Assembly: GCF_954871325.1 (NCBI RefSeq)
Contig: NC_088779.1
Span: 29,186,623 to 29,250,622 of the forward strand
Origin: Gordionus sp. m RMFG-2023
Lineage: Eukaryota > Nematomorpha > Gordioida > Chordodea > Parachordodidae
Length of the DNA stretch: 64,000 nt
Direction of reading: 5' to 3'
Shown here piece after piece: positions 49,126-59,568 of the stretch. Numbering within the stretch: position 1 is the stretch's first letter; each line of letters opens with the position of its first letter. The position numbers and the translations under genes were made by a program. The notes below the pieces were generated by a model that saw only the letters and a list, made by a program, of their open reading frames with translations, ran no database searches and was not told the DNA's origin.

Positions 49126-49310
49126 TTAAACTCTGTTTACTCGTGGATTTATATTTATTCCGATTTTGAAAATAATAATTCCATTTGCTAAGAATCCATC
49201 TGATGGGTATGTAAATATTGACTCATGCAATACTGGAATATCATTTTTATCATAAGGCGTTATATTAAATCTCCAAGTATATACAGGATCTCCTTTCAGT
49301 TTTCTCTCTT
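49126..49310 (-). CDS. Coding-like exon, unknown
   Basis: Begins after TTTAAG and reads EERKLKGDPVYTWRFNITPY, DKNDIPVLHESIFTYPSDGF, LANGIIIFKIGININPR, then either VNRV and a stop or a donor-like CGAGTAAAC. Composition is clearly protein-like (Pro, Asp, Gly, Trp, His) and GC-richer than surroundings. I do not recognise the family. Same strand and 0.45 kb upstream of the TMEM231-like exon at 48.4-48.7 kb; membership of that gene is possible but no N-terminal membrane segment is visible. Confidence 0.4.
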
Positions 49311-49596
49311 CTTAAATTTCGAAATAAATATTAATAATTTTCATTAATATAAAATCATATTCAATTTATTATTATATTCACAATCCATACTTATTTATAT
49401 TATTCTATAATACATTAATCCATACTTATCTTTTATAATAAAATATTGTTCGAATCAAACCTACTCAATCTATTTATCTTAAATAAACATACTTTTTACG
49501 AGTAAAACATTTATATCATTAAAATATTGATACTTTTCTCAGGGTATCTTAAGCTACTTTGAATAAGCGAATAATATTTTAAATAGGAATGATAAA

Positions 49597-49689
49597 ATGG
49601 AGTCCTTTCTCGCTTTCGACCACGAAACTATGTCATACCCGGTTTGGTTAAAGATATCTCTATTTTATTTATTAAATTGTTATCAATAA
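49597..49689 (+). CDS. 30-codon ORF, possible first exon
   Basis: MESFLAFDHETMSYPVWLKI then SLFYLLNCYQ, stop. The first 18 codons are GC-rich and use codons unlike the flanks. It lies divergent from the minus-strand frames at 46-49.3 kb. No family or signal recognised. Confidence 0.2.
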   Translation: MESFLAFDHETMSYPVWLKISLFYLLNCYQ

Positions 49690-50425
49690 GAACAGATTTT
49701 ATAAAAAAAAATGCTTATAATATATAAAATTCAAAGGACCATGAGTTTTATAATATGCATAATTTACCTTGATTAGTAGATAAAAAATTATTTATATTGG
49801 ATGCTGTAGAATGTAGCAAGTCTAAGAATGAAGAATGAAGTTACCAACAAAAGCAATTTGAAACAACAAGAATTCATTTTTCGTTTAAATTAAGGCAAAA
49901 ATAATATTATAACTATCAATATATACTTATTAAATTCTCTATATATATTAGATATTTATTATTATAAAACTATCATTAACTTTTAAATGGGAAATAAACC
50001 TCCATGAATTTTTATATAATAAAGGGGCCAGACTGGTAAAATATTTTTAGTTTCTTATTATCATCTATTAATTGCACTCTAGCTTTGATTTGTGTTGTGA
50101 ATATACTTTTTGAACTAATTTTTATTATAATCTAATTTTTTGTTATAATCTAATTTTATTTTATAAACGGCGTAACCTTACTTTTTTTATATTATTTTAC
50201 TTTTTTGTTTTTCGTTTATATTCTAATTTGGACTTATAAAAATGTATATAAACGAAGTGTGAAATGAAAAAGTTAGTTAATAAAATATATTTTTACTGAC
50301 TCGCACCACGATCCATATCGTTAGTGACATTATTCTTTTCAATTTGATATATATCTTATATTTAAAAATTAATTATAATCTCTTCAAAAATAATATAAAT
50401 ATTTTAGCCTTAATTTATTTTATTG
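49690..50425. other. AT-rich DNA without a visible gene
   Basis: Only AT-biased frames. The region runs into the LINE relic on the right with no visible boundary repeat. Confidence 0.4.
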
Positions 50426-50537
50426 AAAGTATCTTCTCCCGGTTACGATGGGCTTCGTCTCATCTTCCTCCAGGATCTTATATCCCCCCTCATTGTCAGC
50501 CAGGTCCCAATTTTACAAAATTTAACAACACTCTTAT

Positions 50538-51330
50538 AATAAAATAGCTCATGGACTCGTTCCCGAATCCATCAGACCACTCTTATTCGATGCTAAACTA
50601 ATCGCACTTGAAACGCCTAATAAGGAAATCTGCTATAGTAATCGGGACCGTATTTCACCATCTTGTGGCTAAACTAATATCTAATTATGAACAACGCAGC
50701 CTTAATTTTAGCACCTCACCAACTAGGTATCGGCATCCAAGGTGGCTGCAAAATAGCCGATGCTTGTATCCATCTCTAAACCAACCCAAGTTACGAAATC
50801 CTCGTTAAAATTGATTTCTCCAATCTTTTCTCAATTCTTTTATTCCTGCTATTCCATGTCATCTCATCTCCAAATTAATAACTATTTACTTTCATTAGGA
50901 TCCAACAAGGCGATCACCTGGGTTCGATACTTTTCTGCACTAGAATCAACGAAATGGTAAAAAACATTTCTTCCAACTGCAATCTCCACTGCACACTTGG
51001 TACATAGACGACGGAATACTCTGCGGTCCCCTTAATGAGGTTGCTAAGGTACTAGCCATCATCAAAACACATTCCCTTGCTATTGGATTCTCACTCAATA
51101 AACAAAAAACCTAGATCTGCCCATTTCATTGCTCCAACACATTCACCCACAACTTCCACACAACCGAACTTTCATCCCTCACTCATCTCGGCTCTCTAGT
51201 CGGTGGTATGGAATCCATCAATCACTTCTTCACTAACGCATCATCCAGCTTACTTCATTTCAAAAAATCTCTAAGTTTCTCCCTCCTCATCAAGCTTTTT
51301 TTCTCCTCACCTTTACTACATTCCTAAAAT
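50538..51330 (+). pseudogene. LINE reverse transcriptase domain
   Basis: Pieces in order: NKIAHGLVPESIRPLLFDAK LIAL-type fingers motif from 50538; VIGTVFHHLVAKLISNYEQR from about 50635 in another frame; HQLGIGIQGGCKIADACIH from 50717; VKIDFSNLF (the first catalytic aspartate motif) at 50814; RIQQGDHLGSILFCTRINEM at 50897 (the QGDP-type motif with His for Pro); YIDDG (catalytic YxDD) at 51001; then thumb-like text with LTHLGSLVGG near 51181. Motif order and the YIDD box identify reverse transcriptase beyond reasonable doubt. Frame shifts fall between pieces near 50620, 50715 and at others. It normally copies the element's RNA at the nicked target. Confidence 0.85.
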
Positions 51331-51602
51331 TCTTTATGCCTCCACCTCAATTTTCAAATTCCGCGACATATTAAAATCATTCGAAATCTCCGTCAAATCT
51401 CTTGCTGAAGAGATCCTTAATCTCCGCTTTAACCATAATTCATGATTACAAGCATCACTTCCATGCAAGCTCAGGGGTATCGGCTTACATTCACCTCTAT
51501 CTCTTTCCATTAGTGATTTCATCGCCTCCCGTCTTTCATCTGACTCACACATTAGCCATCTTTCTAACTTCCCTGCCCCTTATTAGCTGAAGCCCAGACC
51601 AT

Positions 51603-52405
51603 TTGGGACAATTCCGCTGTCCTAAATACTCCACGACCCTCCTTATGTTCACAGAGACACTGGGATATTGTACTCAACGAAGGCTCCGTCACTCAGCTAA
51701 AACGAGCCTTCACGACGACGATCTCACAGTTTTTTATCAATTGAACCAAGGATCCGGTTACGAGTTTCTGGAAACCATACACTCCAATAATCTTGATATG
51801 TTGCTCTCCGCTGACGAGCTAAGATTTGCTATTGGACTACGGCTCAATTGTGAAATTGTTCTAACGTACCAATGCAAACATTGCAAAACTAGTGTCGTTA
51901 GCAAGGGTAGACATTGCCTCCATTGTCGTTTTTGTAGAGGTCGCTTTTCACGGCACACCAAATGCAACGATAACATACTACATGCCCTCAAATCAGCAGG
52001 CATTCCATCTAGACTTGAACCAACCGGAATTTTTAGAACCGATGGAAAACGTCCTGATGGAATGTCCCTGATTTCTTGGTCAAGTGGTTAGCTCCTGGTT
52101 TGGGATTTCACCTGCATTGATCCAAATGCACTATCTAACCGCAACGCCGATCCCCTCGCCCTCGCAGAATCTCGAAAAATCATCAAATACAGTTCTTTAG
52201 AATCTTCTTTTTTATTCATACCCATCGCCTGCTTCATTCTCACCACCTTCGGTAGCAAATCTAAAAATTTTTAAAGATTTAGGCAAACGGATTCGTGAAA
52301 AACTGATCAGCCTAATGAATCCCTCTTCTTACGACAAAGACTTGCTACCGCCATTATTCGCTCTAACTATCTACGTTTTATCTCTTCATTGAATAACCTT
52401 CCATG
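51603..52405 (+). pseudogene. LINE C-terminal zinc knuckle and endonuclease
   Basis: The main frame contains LSADELRFAIGLRLNCEIVL, then a CCHC-type knuckle CKHC...HCLHCRFC from 51874, GRFSRHTKCNDNILHALKSA, and KRPDG at about 52047-52061 (the PD of the PD-(D/E)xK-like nuclease). A TAG then interrupts, followed in the same frame by LLVWDFTCIDPNALSNRNAD (catalytic-type Asp after Trp) and ALAESRKIIKYSSLES (the K..KY motif). The end of the domain, FLRQRLATAIIRSNYLRFIS, lies at 52338-52395 in a shifted frame. This endonuclease nicks the target so that reverse transcription can start. The arrangement is characteristic of restriction-like-endonuclease LINEs, not of L1-type elements. Confidence 0.85.
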
Positions 52406-52589
52406 TCTATACCTTTTTTCTTCCCTTCTCATTCCTAGCTTCCTTTTTTTATCCATTATTCTTTCCCGTAAACTCTATTTCTATATTTTTTTCCTTTATT
52501 AATTTTATCTTAAAAAAATTAATTATACTATTACATTTAGATAACATATTTTTCAAATATAGTAACCTATGACTAAAAAAAATAAATTT

Positions 52590-53060
52590 GAAATCGGTTA
52601 AGAAAAATTATGTTCTTTTTGCTATCTTAAACGTATTTGGTATTAAAGGTTCGCTTCCTATTCAATTCTATTAAAAGATAATTCTGATATCGGTGTATTT
52701 GATATTTTGGTTTTGATAATCTAATAAACCGAAAACCTAAATTGTAATCGCTAACATGTGAAATTTTAAATAAAATCATAACTTAATTATTAAATCACAG
52801 TCTTTCCTTCATTCTAAATCAAGGGAAAAAATATCTTTTTGCTTCAGTTTCAAAAAATATTTTATATCCTTTTATTATATAATTCCATATTCTCTTTAAT
52901 AGATGTAACCCAGCTTGATTCCATCTTTAAAAAAAATATAGGAAATATCGATGATAGAAAATTTCATAAAATAACGTCACAAAGAAACTAATATACTTTG
53001 AGGATGAGTAATTGGATAATTTAAGGTGGCGTCAATCATACATTTAAAGCCCTCCAATAC
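52590..53060. repeat. Dispersed ~0.45-kb repeat, copy 1
   Basis: Matches 60090-60500 in the same orientation: TTTTGATAA.CTAATAA, TTGTAA(T/C)(C/A)GCTAACA, TCTTTCCT(T/C)CATTC(T/C)AAATC, AATCAAGGGAAA, ATTCTCTTT.ATA followed by TAACCCA(G/A)CT. Diverged, non-coding. Confidence 0.7.
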
Positions 53061-53625
53061 TTCCACCGATTAAAATTATTTTCTGAAACTAAAAATTTCA
53101 ACGATTGTTAAAAAAAAAAATTAACAAATTGAGAAAGAATAAAATAAATGTATAATAACATGATTTAATCTTGTAATTCCTTTCCTAAAATTATTCAATC
53201 AAAATTTAACACATATTTTTTTATAATGATTTTAACATGCACCCCCCTTCCACCTATCCAAAAAAAAATCGCTCCATTGTGATGAATCAATGTTTGAGAA
53301 ATATCTATAAAATCTGAAATATCACTGATAGATTTTATACCCACTAAAGATATCCATAGTGATCTCTATATCAAATTTTCTGTATATCACATATTTTGAA
53401 TGATTGATATTTTTTTAAATTAAATAATTTCTTTTTTTTAAAAAAAATATATATATTTAATTTTATTAATTGTTTTAAAAACAAATAGAGTTTTTTATCA
53501 TCACTATATTTTTTTAAGAAACATATAAAAGTATATTCAACTTTATCTGAAATATAGATAAACAATTTAATTAAAATTACCAAAGTTCATATAACTAATT
53601 CTTTTAAAAAAATTCAGACTACCTT
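53061..53625. other. AT-rich DNA without a visible gene
   Basis: The 70-codon minus frame at 53371-53583 is almost all Lys, Ile, Phe, Tyr and Leu and is not credible as a gene. Confidence 0.4.
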
Positions 53626-53629
53626 CGGC

Positions 53630-54775
53630 AACATGTAGGAACCGATACAGAAGAGACGCTTCAGGAGAGCCGCTACACATTTTCAAAAAGACCTGGAGGA
53701 TCCTCCTTTTAAAAATCAGGAGCGGGAGCTAACTCATTTTAGGGCTGGAGGGGAGGTGCGCCGCTCCACCGCTCTTAAATTTAATGCTTAAATTTAATTA
53801 TCTTTTAAATTTTAATAAATCCATTTATTTGTTAATTAAAATTCAATAAAAATGAAATTTTGTTTTATTCAAATTTATGCAATATTAAATGTTGAGCCGG
53901 GTTTTTTTTTATCTAATCAGTTAAAATATTAAACATCAAGTTTTTCTTTCTTTTTTACATTGATAATTTCTTGGAAAATCTTGTAAGTCATATTGATATT
54001 CATTTTATAATGATAAAAAATTATTTTTGATATAATGAATCCCGACATCATAGAAGAAGAAATCTAATTAAAAAATAAATTATCTTATAAATGACTTAAT
54101 TGCAGTTCAAATGTTTTATAATGATGAAAATATGATTGAGACTATTATCCATCCTGCATTCAAATTAAATTGGGAATGGATAGAAAATGCACAAACATGT
54201 GGAACTAAGATACAAATTATATAATTTTTGAAGAAAACAAATTCCTGATGGAAAAATATCTACTAGTTCACGGGAACCCTTCAATGATTTGGAAGAAAAT
54301 TTTGCTTCCATGAAACGATCATCAGGAAGACAAATATTTTTTTAAATAATGATATCAAAATTACTATTTTTGATAAATTACCTGAATTAAAAATATATTT
54401 TTATAAAATAAAATACCCCGCTTCCCTCTAGTGCTCCTGTTGAGCGCCTGTTTGGTATTGCTGAGTTTTAGGAGAAAGGCGTGGATGTCATATTCAAATT
54501 TAGAAAAATTTATTACTTTTAAGCTATTGATAATAAATATTTTGATATTAACATTTAATATAAATAAAAATGATTTTGTTTCTTGTACTTTCTAGAAAGA
54601 AATGATGTAAAAGAAACGGCTATGGAGTGGCCACTCCATTACTTTGAGCGGGAGCTAGCTCCTTATAAAGTAGCAAGAGCGGAAGTTAGTTCCTTTTGAG
54701 TAAGTAGGATCGGGATCGGGAGCGAAAGCGGGAGCGGGAGCTATCTACTTTTAAAAAAGAGCCTTATAAACTCTG
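53630..54775 (+). mobile_element. hAT relic with GGAGCGGGAGC ends
   Basis: About 1.1 kb of mixed composition. The left part has AGGAGCGGGAGCTAACTC (about 53720) and CGCCGCTCCACCGCTC; the right part has GAGCGGGAGCTAGCTCC (about 54648) and a run of GGGATCGGGAGCGAAAGCGGG to 54745. These G-rich motifs at both ends are probably subterminal transposase-binding repeats. Between them are C-terminal hAT transposase pieces. Exact ends and the 8-bp target duplication were not resolved. It belongs to another hAT lineage than those at 21.1 and 31.6 kb. Confidence 0.65.
54100..54471 (+). pseudogene. hAT transposase C-terminal relic
   Basis: From about 54103 the text reads AVQMFYNDENMIETIIHPAF then KLNWEWIENAQTCGTKIQII, stop (the HPAFKL.W motif is typical of one hAT group). 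From 54249, PDGKISTSSREPFNDLEENF then ASMKRSSGRQIFF. From 54412, NTPLPSSAPVERLFGIAEF, stop: the dimerisation motif LP(A/S)SSAPVERLFS.AG with Gly for Ser. Three blocks in the expected order, with stops between, so inactive. Confidence 0.8.
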
Positions 54776-54784
54776 AAAATTAAT

Positions 54785-54963
54785 TTTTAAAACGGCTAAA
54801 ACCAAATACTTTAACCAGAAAAATATTGACTAGGCCTCTAGATTTCGCTAATAGGTGTATAGACCTTTGAACTTCCTATGAGCAAAACCTCAGGATCGAA
54901 CAATATTTTTCTGGATGCACTATTCTTTACCCTTTTTAAAGATCAGCCTAATCTTTTAACACT
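54785..54963. mobile_element. Miniature element, diverged copy
   Basis: AAAACGGCTAAAACCAAATA and TTTAACCAGAAAAATATTGA on the left match the 7261 element; CAATATTTTTCTGGATGCAC and CTAATCTTTTAACACTAA on the right are the inverted partner. About 180 bp, diverged. Confidence 0.5.
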
Positions 54964-55800
54964 AATATATAGAATCCCCTAAGTGATATTCATTCCAAAT
55001 TTTTTGTGTATCATCTATCATAATGGTTATTTTAAATTAATATTTTTTTAAATAATATAAATTTTTTTTTTAAATATAAAATTACAAAAAGGAGATTAAA
55101 GGTATTATTTAGGTTTTCATTTCGACTTGAAAAATTAGGTTTATTTACATATATTAATTTTCTTTCTCTCCTTCTTCCCAACTTAAACATTTCTTCCCAT
55201 TTTTACAACGGTGTGGACTGGTGGAATATCCATGGCCTTTTCGGACAAAATAAATAAATACTTTTTTTTTTGAAAAAACGAACAATAAATTCAAATATTT
55301 TCCCCATGAAATTTTATGATAAAAGAAAATGTTTTCAAAATGTGACCTTCGACTTTTGAATGGTTATATTTATTAAAAAAAATAAGATTATTTATTGTAA
55401 CTCTTTCATCATCTTGTTAGATATATTTTTTTTTGAATAAAGATTTTTTTTAACATGGTAAAACTGAAATTTTGTTACACAGTTTAAAAATGATATCACA
55501 CACACAAAAAATATAAGAAGTTGATAGAGGAAATGGCTATTCAAATCGTTATGATTTTTTTTTTCTTAAAAGCTCTTATAAATTGTCTCATTATAAACTT
55601 GTTATATCATATCACAAAAATTTATCACGGATATTCTATAAAAAACTTTATTTTCCCCAACATGAATTCTTTCTTAGCACTTATTGTGGTAAATTCTCCA
55701 AATATTATATATAAAATTTATAATTAATGAAAAATCATTCTTTATATTTATTTTTAAGATTTTAATATTTATAATTTGTTTTTTTTTATTAAAAAATCAA
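54964..55800. other. AT-rich DNA upstream of peptide exon
   Basis: No coding exon could be assigned with confidence. The 68-codon frame at 55521 is AT-biased. A first exon for the Gly/Tyr peptide should lie here; ATGAAAAATCATTCTTTAT at about 55729 has a plausible start but no donor word at the right place. Confidence 0.35.
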
Positions 55801-55805
55801 ATAAG

Positions 55806-55952
55806 TTTTTATTGGTCGCGATGTACGTCAAATCTCAGTATTATGGAGGATACCCATCACCATATGGGTACGGCGGTTACCCTTATACCCCGTATTCGAC
55901 TTACTCCTCGTATAGCTACAATTCCATCCCTTATTCTCTGTATTATGGATAA
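55806..55952 (+). CDS. Gly/Tyr-rich peptide, terminal exon
   Basis: From ATG at 55821 the frame reads MYVKSQYYGGYPSPYGYGGY, PYTPYSTYSSYSYNSIPYSL, YYG, stop: 15 of 43 residues are Tyr, with Gly, Pro and Ser. Codons are GC-rich and unlike the flanks, so it is almost certainly coding. Going upstream the frame stays open as FLLVA back to an acceptor-like AATAAG at 55800-55805. FLLVAM looks like the end of a signal peptide, so the true protein probably starts in an unseen exon and the ATG at 55821 may be internal. Short secreted YG-rich peptides occur as antimicrobial or cuticle/structural products in invertebrates; which applies here is unknown. Confidence 0.7.
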   Translation, partial: FLLVAMYVKSQYYGGYPSPYGYGGYPYTPYSTYSSYSYNSIPYSLYYG

Positions 55953-58190
55953 GATAAGCCAGGAAAACAAACTTTTCCTTACCGGAATTTTCTAGTCAAA
56001 CATTATGCCTTTATAAAATAATAATGTAGCCAAATATTTTTTTAAATAATATGATTATTACTATTTAGATTTTTGGGATGGTTGTAGTTACTGGAATTTA
56101 TCTAATAATTTTCATATAAACTTCTAATAAATTTTATGTCCACTAAAAAAGGGTCACTTGAACGGTCACACACCGGGTAAAAACAAATTCAAAAAAAAAA
56201 CTTTTCCACTTTCCTTAAAATACAATTTATTTTTTGTATATTTCAAAACAAGAAAATTTTAAAATATTAACAGTAAAGGTGAGGACGGAGATAGGAATTT
56301 AAACGTTATATTAAAATGATTGAGTGTCATGGTAAAACGATATAATTTTGGTGAGTTTTTTTAAATAATTATCTTTAATGATAAAATAGTTGACTCAACT
56401 GTAGGCTATTTTTTAACAACCTTGATTTTATTTACTAATCCCTTTTCAGAATAATTGTTTTCCAATAAAGGTTTCTGAAAATTCTGGTCGTATTAAAATC
56501 CTTTTTTTTACACATTGTTATTAATTTATAAAAAAAATTGGAATCTTTTGATCTTACGATCTTCTTCTTCTATGCATTCTGCAATTATTTTTTCAAGAAC
56601 CGTTTTGGTTTAGGTTGATTCATCATTGTTTAAGTCACAGATCCTACAAGTAATTCAACATCTTCAATTAATTATTCAATACTTTCTTGAATGATGTTGG
56701 CCTATTTGTTAATACATATTTAAATTAGTCGTTTCTAACAAATATTTGAAATAATAACTAAAAAATCTATTCTGATGGTCAGGCTTATATTCCTTATTCT
56801 GAATCTTGGCATTTGGATCAATTACCAAATTAACCGCATTAACATTTTCTCCTTATTTTTCATTACAATATGGGGGGTGCGATTGTCGTTATTAAACATC
56901 TTTAGCAGACAAGAATAATTTATTAATAAAATATATTCCAAGAACCATAAGAATATTCGAATTTTTTAAAAAATTCTTTGGAGGGAGGCAGCAGCTAAAT
57001 GTTATTTTTGTGGGGAGGGGTGCTAAAAATTTTTGACCCCCACCCCTCTCCGCTTAAAAATAGGTCTTGAATCTTGCTTGTCCAGATCCAATAAATCTTA
57101 ATCTTCAACAATAGAATACAAATATAATCGACAGTTTTCAATATTCTATTCATCTAGGGATGAATTTTTTTTCTGTCCTAGGTTTTTCGTTCAGGTTAAA
57201 AATTGCCACTCCCAATGAGGAAAAATCTGATAGATTTCTAGATACAATATTTTTCTAAATAAAATTTCAATAAAAAATTTAATTTAATCTGATTATTGTT
57301 ACATTTGGGTAGGATGTTTGGCCAACTTTTTTTTTAGAAAGTTCAATTTAAAATAGCATAATTTTTATAATTGTTTTAGCAAATAGTGTTTTAGCTTAGT
57401 AAACAATTTAATTAAATACCAAAATGTTTACACAACTAGATTTTTTTAACTATAATTAAACCTCCTTAAACAACATGCAAAATAAATATTAAGTGAGATA
57501 AGAAATATCTAAATTTTAAAATTATGTTAAATTTATATGGAGAAATCGGTATATTAACCTTTCATCCACACTCATTTTCTTTCAAAAATTTTTCCCTGAA
57601 TCATTTAGTAGCCTATCAATTTTTAGGTAGAGGATATATGGGCAAAATTAATTTTGATTTTTTTTTCAGTAGTTCAAGAATCAAGAGTAATAAAGATTTC
57701 CTTTATATTTTTGCCTAATCCTAATGCATTATCATATACGATTAATTAAAAAGGAATTAGCTCAGAATTAACTAGGACATATTCTCACTATTTTTTAAAA
57801 AATCACTATTATTTGATCAATAAGTTTTTTATATTTTTACAGGAATAAAATTAATTATTTATCGGTATGATTAATAGAATACTATATATGATAAATTAGT
57901 TCTGAATTTTTATTTTGTCATTAAATAAAAATTTATAATTTGTTTTAATAATAAATTTGGCTAGTGAATGAGGTCATTCAAACTCCTAAAAAAAAATGTA
58001 TTTTTGAAAATTTCTCATATTGATTATACTTATAACGTTTGAATAGCAATCCATTTATCTCCATGTCAATAGTTGATTTGTTTTCCAAAAAAATGAGGCG
58101 CAGATAATGATAATAATATAGCAGGTAGGTATATATACAACCAAATTGATTTTGATTATCTATATATATATATATATAAATTAAACAATA
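55953..58190. other. AT-rich DNA, one GC hairpin
   Basis: No gene supported. A GC-rich hairpin lies at 57016-57054 (listed separately). The 64-codon frame at 57524 is weak. The first ~100 bp after the peptide stop would contain its 3' UTR; ATAAAATAATAAT at about 56016 is the only poly-A-signal-like word seen. Confidence 0.4.
57016..57054. other. GC-rich hairpin
   Basis: GGGGAGGGGTG and CACCCCTCTCC, separated by an AT-rich loop of about 16 bases including ACCCC, form a near-perfect stem. It is followed by CCGCTTAAAAATAGG and preceded by GGAGGGAGGCAGCAGC. Probably an end or relic of a small element like that at 13370. Confidence 0.5.
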
Positions 58191-58200
58191 TATTATTTTT

Positions 58201-58273
58201 TGAATAGCGCGTCTTTCATATTTATGTCGGGTTGGTAATCCGAAAGTTTTAGGGTTCTAATCTAAATTGGCGT
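58201..58273 (+). pseudogene. tRNA-like relic
   Basis: AATAGCGCGTCTTTCA resembles a D-arm with A-box, TCGGGTTGGTAATCCGA forms a 5-bp anticodon-like stem with a 7-base loop (TTGGTAA, anticodon position GGT), and TTAGGGTTCTAATCTAAA resembles a T-arm with B-box. Extra bases lie between the D- and anticodon arms, and no matching 5' half of the acceptor stem is found for the 3' AATTGGCG. It is followed by a T run. A tRNA pseudogene or the head of a tRNA-derived SINE. Confidence 0.5.
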
Positions 58274-58641
58274 ATATTTTTTTTTTAACTTTTATTTTAA
58301 AAAGTTAGTTGATACGAAATAAAATATTACAGGAACTTAAAAAGAATCTAATTAAATTAATGTTGTTAATGGGAAACTAGTTAGAGTTTCCATAAATATA
58401 AATGCAAACAAAGATAACTTGTAACTAGTTACTTTTGATAGATACTTAATTAGTTGCATTTTTTGCTTTATGACCAAAAAAAAAGTAACGTAGCTTGTTA
58501 TTTTTTAAAATGTATATGTATTTCATCCATTCTTTATTGAATATATCCCAGAATTAAGTTTCGTTAAATATAATTATAAAAAAATTAGGAAATTTCTAAG
58601 CTTTGCATATAATTTTTTTTATCATCAGCTTACTATTTATA

Positions 58642-59568
58642 GGGGAGACTGGGGTTAGTCGAACCGATTTTTACAAAATTGGCTAAAGCTATTGGTTTTA
58701 TTTAGATAATATGGAAAATAATTTATAATTAGATACCCTAAAACTATACTCTATAAAGGTGCCTTATATAAATTTTTAAGAATATAATCATTTTTTTTTT
58801 TAAATTTTATTTTTTGTAATTGTGAATATTTTGCCTAACAAGCCCCAATGGCGGGGATAGGCAAACCACTCAAGGGGCTTCATAACTCATTAATTTTTTA
58901 GGCCATAGTAAACTGAATTGAATTTTGATTTATTAATTTATACAGAAATTTAATTGTTTTATTGTTCAGAATATCATACTTATAAATTAAAGCTATGCAT
59001 GATTGTATAATCAAATTGAATCATAGTGTTTGATTCTAATCATAATTCAAAAATATTTCAATAAATAGCAAGTTAAAAGTAAAAAAATAAGGAAAGGAGA
59101 GATTATTATTTCTTAGCATAAATACTAAATACCAATCATAAAACAGCCATGAAATTGCCTTTTCAAGATTTTGAAATTTCTTCATTATTAACTATCATGA
59201 TTGACGTGTATGGTTTTGTAAGCCCCGCTAGCTCTAAATTGACAAATTATGATAGAAATAAAATCTAGATATAATAAATACTCATAAAACTTTCCAAGTT
59301 AAATAAGAATATTAACTTTGCTATAAAATTTAATTTACATATAAATGATTATATATAATTTAATAAAAAAATTATAATTCTGTCATGTAAAAATCGTTTG
59401 AAAATTTTATTTCTATGATAAAATTTTTAATAATTAAATTTTTCTAAAAGATTGTTTGATGTTAACTAATAAAAACTATATTAGGATAAAATTTTAACCT
59501 TCTTATTTAATTTTAAAATTAGGGTAAGTGGTTTGCTAAGCCTTGGAGTTTACCTTACCCCAGACCCT
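58642..59568. mobile_element. GGGGAGACTGGGG inverted-repeat element
   Basis: About 927 bp. The left end GGGGAGACTGGGGTTAG and the right end AGGGTCTGGGGTAAG (on the complement) are inverted repeats. Both ends also carry GGCAAACCACT-like words inside (GGCAAACCACTCAAGGGG near 58860; AGCAAACCACTTACCCT on the complement near 59535). Flanking TA on both sides is compatible with a TA target duplication. Ends beginning GGGGAGACTGGGG are seen in many invertebrate genomes, from general memory. No transposase frame; non-autonomous. Its right half is repeated in inverse orientation at 26742-27228. Confidence 0.65.

Larger units (their letters stand above)
50430..52420 (+). mobile_element. R2/R4-type LINE relic (5' truncated)
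   Basis: About 2 kb of clearly higher G+C than the flanks. It encodes reverse transcriptase followed by a restriction-like endonuclease, the order used by early-branching non-LTR elements (R2, R4, NeSL and relatives), which usually insert at chosen sites. The N-terminal DNA-binding part is missing. After the last coding motif (about 52405) a pyrimidine-rich stretch of ~100 bp follows, possibly the 3' end. No target duplication or poly-A was recognised. Frame changes occur several times and at least one nonsense codon is present, so it is dead. The A/T-poor text suggests it arrived later than most of the surrounding relics. Confidence 0.8.

Noticed and set aside
48951-49310. B9-domain (ciliary) identity for the upstream minus frames
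   Set aside because: Considered because of the TMEM231-like neighbour, but the residue order did not match B9D1 or B9D2.
51334-52003. Minus and alternative-frame ORFs over the LINE
   Set aside because: Shadows of the GC-richer reverse transcriptase and endonuclease text on the plus strand.
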